NCBI GenBank assembly: GCA_028724525.1
Contig: JAQYCV010000005.1
Location: forward strand, 90,898 to 154,897
DNA from: Clostridiales bacterium
GTDB lineage: Bacteria > Bacillota > Clostridia > Saccharofermentanales > DTU023
Length of the DNA stretch: 64,000 nucleotides
Reading direction: 5' to 3'
Shown: positions 28,003-35,933 of the stretch, piece by piece
Position numbering within the stretch: the first letter of the stretch is position 1
Layout of the letters: each line of letters opens with the position of its first letter
Position numbers and translations under genes: made by a program
The notes under the pieces: model-generated
What the model saw: the letters and a program-made list of their open reading frames with translations, nothing else
The model's database searches: none
Told to the model about the DNA's origin: nothing

Positions 28003-28899
28003 TTACCTGGGCCGGGCCAAACTCTCTACTGCCCAGACTTGGCAGCAGGGAAATTTTTCCTTCAGGCGCTTATAGCAAGTTTTTTGTTCCAGAATGTGAC
28101 CGTAGCTGGCAAAGACGCTAGGACCAGATCCGCTCAAGGCTACTTGCCTAGCGGGGCTTGTTTCTAAAAAGTCAATCAGCTCCCGGATGATGGGGTAACG
28201 ACTGGCTTGTAGGTCCTGGAAGTCATTGATATAGGGGGCAGTCACTGCCCACATCTTTTGCTCAGTCCTGAGGTCTGATTGCTGAGGATGGGCCTCATCC
28301 CAGCTTTGGAAGGCCTGGCGGGTGGAAATATCCAGTTTAGGTTTGGCTAAGATGAAGTAGCTTTTGGCCAGGTCAGGCAAGGGAGTGACTTGATCGCCAT
28401 AGCCGGATACCTGGGCTAGGCCCTGGGTAAGAAAGAAGGGGACATCTGACCCCAGGCTAAAGGCCAGGTCCTGTAAGTCTCCTGCCTCCAGTCGGGCTTG
28501 GGGAAAGAGCTCTTGTAGGGCCAGGAGGCCGGCTGCGGCATCCGAAGAGCCGCCGCCTAGGCCAGCTTGACTAGGAATGTTTTTATCCAAATGGACACGG
28601 AGATGTGGTTTCAAACCTGTTTTGCCCAGCCAAAGGTCCAGGGCTTGATAGAGGAGGTTATCCTGGTCTGTTGGAAGGCGAGGATCGGAGCAAGTGAGCT
28701 GTATCCTGGCCATCTGCTTGCCGGGCTGGGAAGGCAGTACTCTAATGTTGATCTCATCACAGAGGGAAATCGTCTGCATATAAGAAAAAATCTGGTGGAG
28801 GCCAGACGGGCCCTTAGGCCCTAGGCGGAGACTCAAATTGAGCTTAGCTGGAGCCAGGATAGTCATAGCCTGTTCTGCTTTTTGATCCTGTATTTTCAT
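28003..28899 (-). CDS. ispE: 4-diphosphocytidyl-2-C-methyl-D-erythritol kinase
   Basis: APAKLNLSLRLGPKGPSGLHQIFSYMQTI, NIPSQAGLGGGSSDAAAGLLALQ. Confidence 0.95.
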   Translation of the reverse strand: MKIQDQKAEQAMTILAPAKLNLSLRLGPKGPSGLHQIFSYMQTISLCDEINIRVLPSQPGKQMARIQLTCSDPRLPTDQDNLLYQALDLWLGKTGLKPHLRVHLDKNIPSQAGLGGGSSDAAAGLLALQELFPQARLEAGDLQDLAFSLGSDVPFFLTQGLAQVSGYGDQVTPLPDLAKSYFILAKPKLDISTRQAFQSWDEAHPQQSDLRTEQKMWAVTAPYINDFQDLQASRYPIIRELIDFLETSPARQVALSGSGPSVFASYGHILEQKTCYKRLKEKFPCCQVWAVESLARPR

Positions 28900-28918
28900 A
28901 GGATCTATCTTACCATGT

Positions 28919-28951
28919 AAAAAGTGGCTGCCTCACATCTGAGACAGCCAC
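28919..28951 (-). terminator. Terminator downstream of pcp (minus strand)
   Basis: Minus strand: AAGTGGCTGTCTCAGATGTGAGGCAGCCACTTTTT. Confidence 0.8.
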
Positions 28952-28974
28952 TTGATCTCTGCTTGGCAGAAGGC

Positions 28975-29616
28975 TTAGAACTCTTTGCCGCCTGTGACCT
29001 TGAGGTCTTCCTCATGGTCCACAATGGCCTTGAGACCAGCTTCAATGCCCTTGGCAATATCTGTTAAAGCCATGGCCGGAGTATTGTTTCTGGCAACAAC
29101 CTGTTCCGGGATGAAGGGGACATGCATAAAGCCGCCCCGGGCTTCCGGGAACTCTTTCGCGATGGTGTAGAGCACACCATACATGAGGTGGTTGCAGACA
29201 AAGGTGCCAGCCGTATTGGAGACAGAGGCAGGTAGGCCCGCTTCCTTAATGTACTCCACCATGGCCTTGATGGGCAGGTTGGAGAAGTAGGCAGGTGCGC
29301 CGTCTTGGAAGATAGCGACGTCCACAGGCTGGTTGCCCTCGTTGTCTTTGATGCGGGCATCATCCAGATTGATGGCTACCCGCTCGGGAGTGAGGGCAAA
29401 GCGCCCGCCGGCTTGGCCGATGCAGAGTACGACATCTGGCTTGTGCTGGCGCATAGCTGCTTGAACCTTTTCAATAGATTTATGGAAAACAGTAGGGACT
29501 TCCAGCTTGATGACTTCGGCGTCGATCTTACTAGTGTCTACAATTTTGACCGCTTCCAGAGCGGGGTTTACCTTATCTTCTCCAAAGGGATCAAAAGCAG
29601 TTAATAGGATTTTCAT
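28975..29616 (-). CDS. pcp: Pyroglutamyl-peptidase I
   Basis: [64 protein letters not shown]. Confidence 0.97.
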   Translation of the reverse strand: MKILLTAFDPFGEDKVNPALEAVKIVDTSKIDAEVIKLEVPTVFHKSIEKVQAAMRQHKPDVVLCIGQAGGRFALTPERVAINLDDARIKDNEGNQPVDVAIFQDGAPAYFSNLPIKAMVEYIKEAGLPASVSNTAGTFVCNHLMYGVLYTIAKEFPEARGGFMHVPFIPEQVVARNNTPAMALTDIAKGIEAGLKAIVDHEEDLKVTGGKEF

Positions 29617-29640
29617 GATATTCCTTTCTAGGCTGAGCCG

Positions 29641-30576
29641 TTAGAAAGCCAGGAAGTAAACCAGGAGAATATGAATGATCAACATGCACAGGGCAAAGGG
29701 CGCTTGTGCCTTGATGATGGCATTTTGGTCCTTAGTTTCCAGCAAGGCAGCGGGCATGATGTTGAAGTTAGCAGCCATGGGCGTTACCAGGGTACCGCAA
29801 TAGCCAGCGGTTAAGCCTAGAGCGCCTACGACTGCGGGGTTAGCTCCCTGCATGATCAGGAAGGGGATGCCAATACCAACGGTAATAACGGAGAAGGCGG
29901 CAAAACCGTTACCCATGATGATGGTGAAGAGGGCCATACCGATGCAGTAGACAGCAGATGCCACAAACTTAGAACCTTCGGGAATGACAGAAGAAACGCC
30001 AGAGGAGATGACTTCACCAACGCCAGCGGCGGTAAAGACTGCGCCTAGAGCGGTTAGCAGTTGAGGCAGGATACCAGTGGTGCTGACATTGTCCATGAGG
30101 CGGACACCTTCTGTAGCAGCTTGGCTGATATTCGCTCTGGTAATCAGGAGGGCAACAATTAAGCCAGCCAGACCAGAGAAGCCCAAGACCACAGCACCAG
30201 CCATTTTAGGCAGGAAGCTGGCTAAGAGCACAGCGGATACGGCCAGGGTCAGAGCAGGCAGGAAGATCTTGTAGCCAATCCTGTCGGCATTTTGGCGGGT
30301 TTCTTCTTCTTTGAGGACCTTGCCTTCGCCCCGGACGACGCCCTTAATCCCCGTGAGAATAGCCAAGATAATAATGGCGATACCGGTGATCATGCCATCT
30401 ACATGGGGGCCTACAGCAAAGGTGAAGGCCAAAATCAGCCAGAAGGCCAGGGTGGTTTTCTTCTTGAAAGAATCTGAAATCGTCTTGTAGGCATTGAGGC
30501 CAACCAGGACAAAAATGATGGCGATCAGAACGTAGAAAATTTCGCCAGCAACTAAGTTAAATTGTTTCCAATCCAT
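29641..30576 (-). CDS. DUF979-family membrane protein (putative 5-oxoproline transporter subunit)
   Basis: Multi-TM; adjacent to pcp and DUF969-like gene. Confidence 0.8.
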   Translation of the reverse strand: MDWKQFNLVAGEIFYVLIAIIFVLVGLNAYKTISDSFKKKTTLAFWLILAFTFAVGPHVDGMITGIAIIILAILTGIKGVVRGEGKVLKEEETRQNADRIGYKIFLPALTLAVSAVLLASFLPKMAGAVVLGFSGLAGLIVALLITRANISQAATEGVRLMDNVSTTGILPQLLTALGAVFTAAGVGEVISSGVSSVIPEGSKFVASAVYCIGMALFTIIMGNGFAAFSVITVGIGIPFLIMQGANPAVVGALGLTAGYCGTLVTPMAANFNIMPAALLETKDQNAIIKAQAPFALCMLIIHILLVYFLAF

Positions 30577-30588
30577 GGTCTTTACCTC

Positions 30589-31278
30589 CTAGCGTGCTTT
30601 CTTGCCATTCAACAGGCGGCCGTCCAGTTTCTTGTCGAAAATGGTGTAGTAGATAGCGCCCACGACTACGGACAAGACCGCAATGGGGATAGACCACTTA
30701 GCGATCTCTAAGGCAGTCACAGTGTCATAGCCTTGATCCTGTAGGGTAGTGGCGATGAGCAGGGTACCGGAAGATGCCATGAAGACGTTCTGGCCAAAGA
30801 AGTTACCTGCATTTTCGGCGCCAGCAACAAGGCCCTTGATCTGATCTTCGGTCTTCTCATCCACTTCTCCGTACTTGGTAACCGCAGCAGCTTGAGCCAT
30901 GGGGTTAATCAAGGGACGGACAAATTGCGGGTGACCGCCAATTCTCAGGGAAAGGGCCGCGGACAGGGCGCGAATAGCTTGGTATAACAGGGTGATACGC
31001 CCCACGGTGGCTGCTTTAATCTGACTAATGAAGTCTACAGCCTTATCTTTTAGACCGTAGCGCTCGCACAGTCCAATAACGGGCAGGGTGAGTACAAACA
31101 TGGTGGCCAGACGGTTGGAGAGGAATTTTTCTCCTAAGAGTCTGAGCAGTTCGTCTAAGGGGATACCCGCTACTAAACCTGTAGCGATACCCGCGATAAC
31201 GACGGTTGAGATGGTGTCTAGTTTGATGGCGAAGCCGATCACTACGATCAGGACACCAATCAATTTTACAATTTCCAT
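30589..31278 (-). CDS. DUF969-family membrane protein (putative 5-oxoproline transporter subunit)
   Basis: MEIVKLIGVLIVVIGFAIKLDTISTVVIAGIATGLVAGI; operon with DUF979-pcp. Confidence 0.8.
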   Translation of the reverse strand: MEIVKLIGVLIVVIGFAIKLDTISTVVIAGIATGLVAGIPLDELLRLLGEKFLSNRLATMFVLTLPVIGLCERYGLKDKAVDFISQIKAATVGRITLLYQAIRALSAALSLRIGGHPQFVRPLINPMAQAAAVTKYGEVDEKTEDQIKGLVAGAENAGNFFGQNVFMASSGTLLIATTLQDQGYDTVTALEIAKWSIPIAVLSVVVGAIYYTIFDKKLDGRLLNGKKAR

Positions 31279-31300
31279 ACAAACCTCCTCTAAAAACTAT

Positions 31301-31329
31301 CAAACAAGGGACTTAGAAGTCCTTGTTTG
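31301..31329 (-). promoter_or_regulatory. Leader hairpin upstream of DUF969-DUF979-pcp operon
   Basis: CAAACAAGGACTTCTAAGTCCCTTGTTTG on minus strand, followed by atagtttttag and the SD AGGAGG. Confidence 0.45.
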
Positions 31330-31439
31330 TTCCTTAGCATACGGCAAGTATGTGAAAAAATCTAGTTGCCTGTTCGCAAGTTCTACTTTGGCTAAAGTGA
31401 AAAAGTAAGTTGGGGGTGCGGACAAAATCTTGGACAGCC

Positions 31440-31511
31440 TCATGAGGCAAAGTCCATGGTCCTTCTGTAATCAAGAGGGCTCAAGTCATTGAGTCTTCCG
31501 CGGTCAATCGC
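31440..31511 (-). pseudogene. IS3-like transposase C-terminal remnant
   Basis: Minus-strand translation RAIDRGRLNDLSPLDYRRTMDFAS* resembles the IS3-family C-terminal LxGLSPxEYR motif. Confidence 0.7.
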
Positions 31512-31875
31512 CCGATGGCAGCAAGCAGTTCATCATTGACGGCAGGATTTTACCAACTTTTGGCAAAATAAAAACAGGCAAGGGTCGAAGCCTTGTCCGT
31601 TTTTGAACGCTGTGTTAGCTTTAATAGATTTCTATTGACATCACATTTGAAATCCGTTAAAAAGTTTTTGAGTAGTATAGTACTATTTAACTTTTATGGT
31701 GATTGGAGATGATGGTATCATATTTCGTTTTGATGATAGACAGTTTGGCTTTTAATAAAAACGATTTCGATATAGTCCCCAATTGTGGAGAGGACGATGT
31801 AAATTGTTAATGTAAGTGCGTAAGCCAAACTGTAAAATGTTGGATTGCGCACTTTTTAGTTTGGAGGAATGTGCA

Positions 31876-32148
31876 ATGAAATCAAAACTAAAAAGAAAGT
31901 ATGCATATCTGTGTCTAAGTTTATTTGTTGCAGGTATCGTTTGCGTATGGGTTCCCTTTTTTTTTGTTTCATCAGAAACTGGAAAATATTTCGTTATTGT
32001 TGGCATTATCTTAGTTCTTTGTGCTCTTGGAGCAAAGTATATCTTACTAAAATGCCCTTATTGTGGTTATAGAGGATTAGTACCTCAATGGCATAGCAAT
32101 GGCAATTGCCATTGTCCCCAATGTGGGAACAAAATATTATGGGAATAG
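31876..32148 (+). CDS. Small two-TM membrane protein with C-terminal zinc ribbon (cargo gene)
   Basis: MKSKLKRKYAYLCLSLFVAGIVCVWVPFFFVSSETGKYFVIVGIILVLCALGAKYILLKCPYCGYRGLVPQWHSNGNCHCPQCGNKILWE; GGAGG upstream. Confidence 0.7.
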   Translation: MKSKLKRKYAYLCLSLFVAGIVCVWVPFFFVSSETGKYFVIVGIILVLCALGAKYILLKCPYCGYRGLVPQWHSNGNCHCPQCGNKILWE

Positions 32149-32232
32149 ACACAATTTTTTCATTGATATAGTTAGGAAAAAATCATTTGCTACTCGTTTA
32201 TTTGCTGTTTTACTAATGATTGCAATACTTAT

Positions 32233-32418
32233 GCCTCATCACCTTGTTCGTATAACACGGCCGGCCTTCCTGGCTCACTTTTTCCCCGCTTTTTGCCTCC
32301 GAACCCACACGGCATAGATGGGGATGCTCGGATAGCCTAGTGCCTTGATGGCTTTTCTCAAGCTTCCTTCCCTCTTGCAGACTTCCAAGGCTTTCCTGAT
32401 TTCTTCCTCTGAATACAT
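32233..32418 (-). pseudogene. IS3-like OrfA N-terminal remnant
   Basis: MYSEEEIRKALEVCKREGSLRKAIKALGYPSIPIYAVWVRRQKAGKK resembles the HTH of IS3/IS150-type OrfA; SD ggaagga. Confidence 0.7.
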
Positions 32419-32908
32419 ATTTCCTTCCAGAGTCCAGTTTTTTGTCCGCACCCCCGGGTCTCCATGGACGTGCATATTTGCAAGTAGTGGGTGGCCAGAA
32501 GTCTATGCTACTTTGGATTTCCGGATTCTCTGGCATTATTGCAACTAATGGGTGGGCCTGTCGGGCAAGTTTGCAAGAAGTGGATGATTACGTGAGCAAA
32601 TCTGCAGCTAATGGGTGGTTTGTTCGCAGGACTCCATCCATTACTTGTAAATTTGCCTGAAATCCCAGAAATCCGAAATAATTGGTAAGGCGGGTAGGCG
32701 GCAGAATGGCTAGGATGCTTGATATTTGATCATATCGCTAAGAAAGTAGCATACACGCTAAAGAGAACAAATCTAAATTTAGTCTTACTCTTCAAATCAA
32801 GGAAGAATTAGTTGGAAAATTTAGACGAAAAAATACCACAAGCCTTACCTGAGATATCTTGTAAGACTTATGGCAACTTTTTTAGCTTTTGGTGTGGAAC
32901 TTACTATT

Positions 32909-33643
32909 TTACTTTGGCAAGTTCTGCTTGGGGACTAGGCTAAGCTCCGCCGATCGGCGATATGTCCAGTAGGCGGATAGGCCAGCGAGGATCAGACAGG
33001 TGACTCCCAGGACTAAGAGCCAGACCTGGCGGCTATCTGGCCTCAGCCAGTAAGCGGCTAGGCAAGCTAGGCCTGCCCCCAGCTTTATCAAGATCGCCAG
33101 ACGGTTAAAGTTGGGGCTGGTCACAAAATCCTGGAATTTTTTCTTAGTCCATTTTAAGAACTGGGGCAAGGGCCATACAAAAAGACAGAAGAGGGCGATG
33201 GCTAAAGCGGCTAGACCGGCTAGGGCTCGGCGTAGGAGATAGGCAAAACCGGACTTCACCGGAGACACGAGGGCATCCCAGATACGGCGGTGGAGCCCCC
33301 AGAAACCTAAGACTTCAGGCTCTGCGGCTTGCACGATGGGGGCCTGCTTGTAGACCGGCTGGCCATCTACTTCCACAGACTGCTCAATCACAGTTCTAGG
33401 CTGGCTAGCTAGCTGGAGATCCTGGGGCTTAGATGGGCTAGCTATGCGGGCAGCCAAGGCTGCAGACACCAGCAAGAGGGCAATCTTGTCTTTGTTTTGC
33501 CGCGACCAGGTTCGGAAGCCCTGCAAATAGTCTTGCGGCTTCTGCTCGTTTTTATCTTGAGCCTTACCCTCTATCTCGCTCTCGTCATAAGGCTTGCTCT
33601 TCTTGTCGCTTTCGTCTTGAGACTTACTTCTTATTTCCTTCAT
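32909..33643 (-). CDS. Hypothetical membrane protein with charged Asp/Glu/Lys/Ser N-terminus
   Basis: KSQDESDKKSKPYDESEIEGKAQDKNEQKPQ then several hydrophobic segments. Confidence 0.6.
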   Translation of the reverse strand: MKEIRSKSQDESDKKSKPYDESEIEGKAQDKNEQKPQDYLQGFRTWSRQNKDKIALLLVSAALAARIASPSKPQDLQLASQPRTVIEQSVEVDGQPVYKQAPIVQAAEPEVLGFWGLHRRIWDALVSPVKSGFAYLLRRALAGLAALAIALFCLFVWPLPQFLKWTKKKFQDFVTSPNFNRLAILIKLGAGLACLAAYWLRPDSRQVWLLVLGVTCLILAGLSAYWTYRRSAELSLVPKQNLPK

Positions 33644-33646
33644 CTG

Positions 33647-33697
33647 CTACTTTCTACAACTATCTATTATCTATGACTACCTATTATCTATGGCTAC
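33647..33697 (-). repeat. Three tandem 17-nt repeats immediately upstream of the 33643 start codon
   Basis: Minus strand: GTAGCCATAGATAATAG GTAGTCATAGATAATAG ATAGTTGTAGAAAGTAG (16/17 and 12/17 identity). Confidence 0.75.
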
Positions 33698-33737
33698 TTT
33701 TTATCATTATCATTGGATATGTTCTGTGCTCATTTAT

Positions 33738-33775
33738 GATAAAAAACGCCGCTACACTGACTGAAGCGGCGTTGC
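33738..33775 (-). terminator. Terminator downstream of tRNA-Thr
   Basis: Minus strand: CAACGCCGCTTCAGTCAGTGTAGCGGCGTTTTTTATC. Confidence 0.8.
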
Positions 33776-33777
33776 TG

Positions 33778-33853
33778 TGGAGCCAATTACCAGAATCGAA
33801 CTGGTGACCTCATCCTTACCATGGATGCGCTCTACCTACTGAGCTAAATTGGC
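33778..33853 (-). tRNA. tRNA-Thr (GGT)
   Basis: GCCAATTTAGCTCAGTAGGTAGAGCGCATCCATGGTAAGGATGAGGTCACCAGTTCGATTCTGGTAATTGGCTCCA; anticodon loop ATGGTAA; encoded CCA. Confidence 0.95.
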
Positions 33854-33935
33854 GGATATAACTTGCTGGGCGCAGTTCCTTTACTTAGGCTTTAACTGCG
33901 GAGTTTATGATAGCAAGAGAATATCTTTCTGTCAA

Positions 33936-34094
33936 TTATTTTTGCTTGCGGCGCAAAACGATCATGATAATGAAGAGTACCGCGGCTAAACCCAGGAAGG
34001 CTAAAACCATAGGCAAGGTAGACTGCTCACCGGTAGACGGTAAAGCCAGGGCGGGGATTTGCGCTAGGGCTTTGAGTGGAAAGGCAGAAAACAT
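33936..34094 (-). CDS. 52-aa protein with LPXTG-type sortase sorting signal
   Basis: MFSAFPLKALAQIPALALPSTGEQSTLPMVLAFLGLAAVLFIIMIVLRRKQK*: LPSTG, hydrophobic stretch, RRK tail; GAGG upstream; below ORF track cutoff. Confidence 0.75.
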   Translation of the reverse strand: MFSAFPLKALAQIPALALPSTGEQSTLPMVLAFLGLAAVLFIIMIVLRRKQK

Positions 34095-34264
34095 TTTGCT
34101 AAACCTCACATGTCGGCGGACTTGCTACTGATGACCTTGTCACGAGTGGCCAGGAGCCCACAGAATTTTCGTTATCATAGCATACCCTAGCCTCTGCTGT
34201 TGAGTTGGTCTGCATAGCTTCTGGACGATTATACAAATTTGTAATAATTAAGTAAGAAAAAATG

Positions 34265-34293
34265 TTGACATTCACAAAAACATCCCCTATACT
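34265..34293 (+). promoter_or_regulatory. Sigma-A-type promoter
   Basis: TTGACA (34265-34270), 17-nt spacer, TATACT (34288-34293). Confidence 0.85.
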
Positions 34294-34299
34294 AGGTAC

Positions 34300-34556
34300 A
34301 AGCCAATCGAAAAAGGGCCGCGAGCATAGGACTCAAGGACCGGCATTGAACTTTGAAATCACGACTGTATACTCCGGCGGTTAGCCGATGAACCTTGTTA
34401 TGGATGACACACACAGATTAATTGTTGAGTGAGAAGGACAAGGTCGGGGACCAGGCCAAGTAGATTGGAAGTTACTGAAAGGGGGACTGTAGTTTGAAAG
34501 TACAGCCTCAATGAAACGGGCAAGCATTTTGGATAAAGTGTTTGCCCGTTTCGCTT
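34300..34556 (+). ncRNA. Stand-alone structured noncoding RNA candidate (~250 nt)
   Basis: Begins ~7 nt after TATACT; no plausible ORF; internal stems CCTTGT/ACAAGG, CGGC/GCCG, CTGTA/TACAG; ends in an 11-bp terminator stem. Confidence 0.7.
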
Positions 34557-34558
34557 TT
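34513..34558 (+). terminator. Terminator of the ncRNA candidate
   Basis: GAAACGGGCAA...TTGCCCGTTTC perfect 11-bp stem then GCTTTT. Confidence 0.8.
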
Positions 34559-34639
34559 CCAAGATTCCCTTGCGGGAGTACCAGTGCAGGATCTTGCTCT
34601 CAGAAGACCTGCTTGAGAGTTTAAACGTAGCCTAGAAGC

Positions 34640-35206
34640 CTAGTAGTTTTTAACCAAGTTAGAAATAGCCTTAAACTGGGGAGCTTTGGCATCCTGCAAC
34701 CAGTCAAAGAGGATATTTTCTGTCGTTGTGACATAGGCCCCCATGGCGCGGAAGTTTTCTAAGGCTAAAGCTTTATCATCTGAGAAGCGTGACGATACGG
34801 CATCGGCGGCAAGGACCACTTGATAGCCCTCTCCGAGCAGGTCCCTGACTGTTTGATAGACGCAGACATGGCTTTCCACACCACAGATAATGACCTGTTG
34901 GCGGCCACTCTCCTTGACATGCTTCAAGACTTCGGGGATAGCAGCGGTAAAGCGAGTCTTTTCAAAAGCTGGGTGGCCCGCCTCTTCAAGAGATGCCTTG
35001 AGCTCCGGTAGGGTCTCGCCTAAGCCCTTGGGATATTGCTCGGTATAGGAGCCGGGTATTTCAAAGAGCTTCGCGGCTTCTGCTAGACGATAGCAGCGCT
35101 TGGCGACCCGCTCATGGTCTTGCATAGCTGGCATCAAACGCGCCTGGACATCAATCGTCAAGAGATAGCTCTTCTGAGGGTCTAGATAATATTTTTCTGC
35201 CTTCAT
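34640..35206 (-). CDS. Isochorismatase-family hydrolase
   Basis: SYLLTIDVQARLMPAM...QVIICGVESHVCVYQTVRDLL. Confidence 0.9.
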   Translation of the reverse strand: MKAEKYYLDPQKSYLLTIDVQARLMPAMQDHERVAKRCYRLAEAAKLFEIPGSYTEQYPKGLGETLPELKASLEEAGHPAFEKTRFTAAIPEVLKHVKESGRQQVIICGVESHVCVYQTVRDLLGEGYQVVLAADAVSSRFSDDKALALENFRAMGAYVTTTENILFDWLQDAKAPQFKAISNLVKNY

Positions 35207-35419
35207 ATTCTTATTTAATCCTTTCTACAATCTTTAAAAGGAGGGGACAAAAGCCCAAGCCTAATTATGTTTCGATCTCTATTGTAAACAATATCTTTGC
35301 CCGCATGGCGGGAAGCCCCTGCGCTTTCTTTTCTATTGGAAAGAATGTAAGATATTTTTAAGACATTTAAGTCATTTTTATGGGGATTACTCAAAACAAT
35401 TCGAGGCGGGGTATGTGCC

Positions 35420-35896
35420 ATGCGTAAAGTCAAAAAAGTAGCCTGGATCTTTTGTTTGTTCATTTGTTTCAGTTTATGTTTGACGGCTTGCTCAAACAAA
35501 GGCGGTCAAGCAGGATCCAAGTTTCAGACAGGCTTGAGTCAAGCCCAATGGAAGGCTTTCAGCAAAACGGATAGTTTACTGAACGCCAAGCTGACAGCCC
35601 AGACCGAAGCCAAGGCCAAGGAAAAACAAGGAGCCGATGGCAAGACAAGCTCAGCGGGTGACCAGGCTGACGAAGATTTCTCAGAAAAGAAATTTACAAC
35701 CCTTTATGATGTCAACCTACGGTCCGGCCCTGGCACCAACTACGATGTGGTAGAACTCCTAGCGGCCAATACCTCCTTGGTCCAAACGGGACCAGAAGAA
35801 GATGGTTGGCTACCTGTAGCAGCAGATGAGATGCGTGGTTATATCCGTCAAGATTTGCTGACACCCGCCACAGAGATGCCCGCTTCTGCTCGATAG
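35420..35896 (+). CDS. Lipoprotein with SH3-like domain
   Basis: LFICFSLCLTACSNKG lipobox; LYDVNLRSGPGTNYDVVELL...GYIRQDLL. Confidence 0.85.
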   Translation: MRKVKKVAWIFCLFICFSLCLTACSNKGGQAGSKFQTGLSQAQWKAFSKTDSLLNAKLTAQTEAKAKEKQGADGKTSSAGDQADEDFSEKKFTTLYDVNLRSGPGTNYDVVELLAANTSLVQTGPEEDGWLPVAADEMRGYIRQDLLTPATEMPASAR

Positions 35897-35933
35897 GCAT
35901 CCATCCCTTGCTTGATTTAGGAGGACGTGTTCT

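Larger units (their letters stand above)
31412..32455 (-). mobile_element. IS3-family-like element with TIRs, interior replaced by AT-rich cargo
   Basis: TIRs GGGGGTGCGGACAAAATCTTGGAC / GGGGGTGCGGACAAAAAACTGGAC (21/24 identical, inverted); transposase N- and C-terminal fragments at the two ends on the minus strand. Confidence 0.75.
31388..32754 (+). repeat. Dispersed repeat copy A, split by an IS3-like insertion
   Basis: Left piece TTGGCTAAAGTGAAAAAGTAAGTT (31388-31411) identical to the left end of copy B; main body 32456-32680 collinear with copies B and C; right end agaaagtagcatac. Confidence 0.8.

Noticed and set aside
32275-32660. Small ORFs across the IS end and repeat copy A
   Set aside because: They cross the TIR and repeat boundaries in unrelated frames; only the OrfA-like N-terminus is supported
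32760-32855. Short coding-like fragment KENKSKFSLTLQIKEELVGKFRRKNTTSLT*
   Set aside because: No start codon and too short to identify; probably a remnant or chance
33907-34131. + strand ORF of 74 aa
   Set aside because: It lies antisense to the LPXTG mini-ORF and has no RBS or recognisable domain
34300-34556. tmRNA, RNase P RNA or SRP RNA assignment
   Set aside because: None of the conserved motifs I know for these RNAs are present
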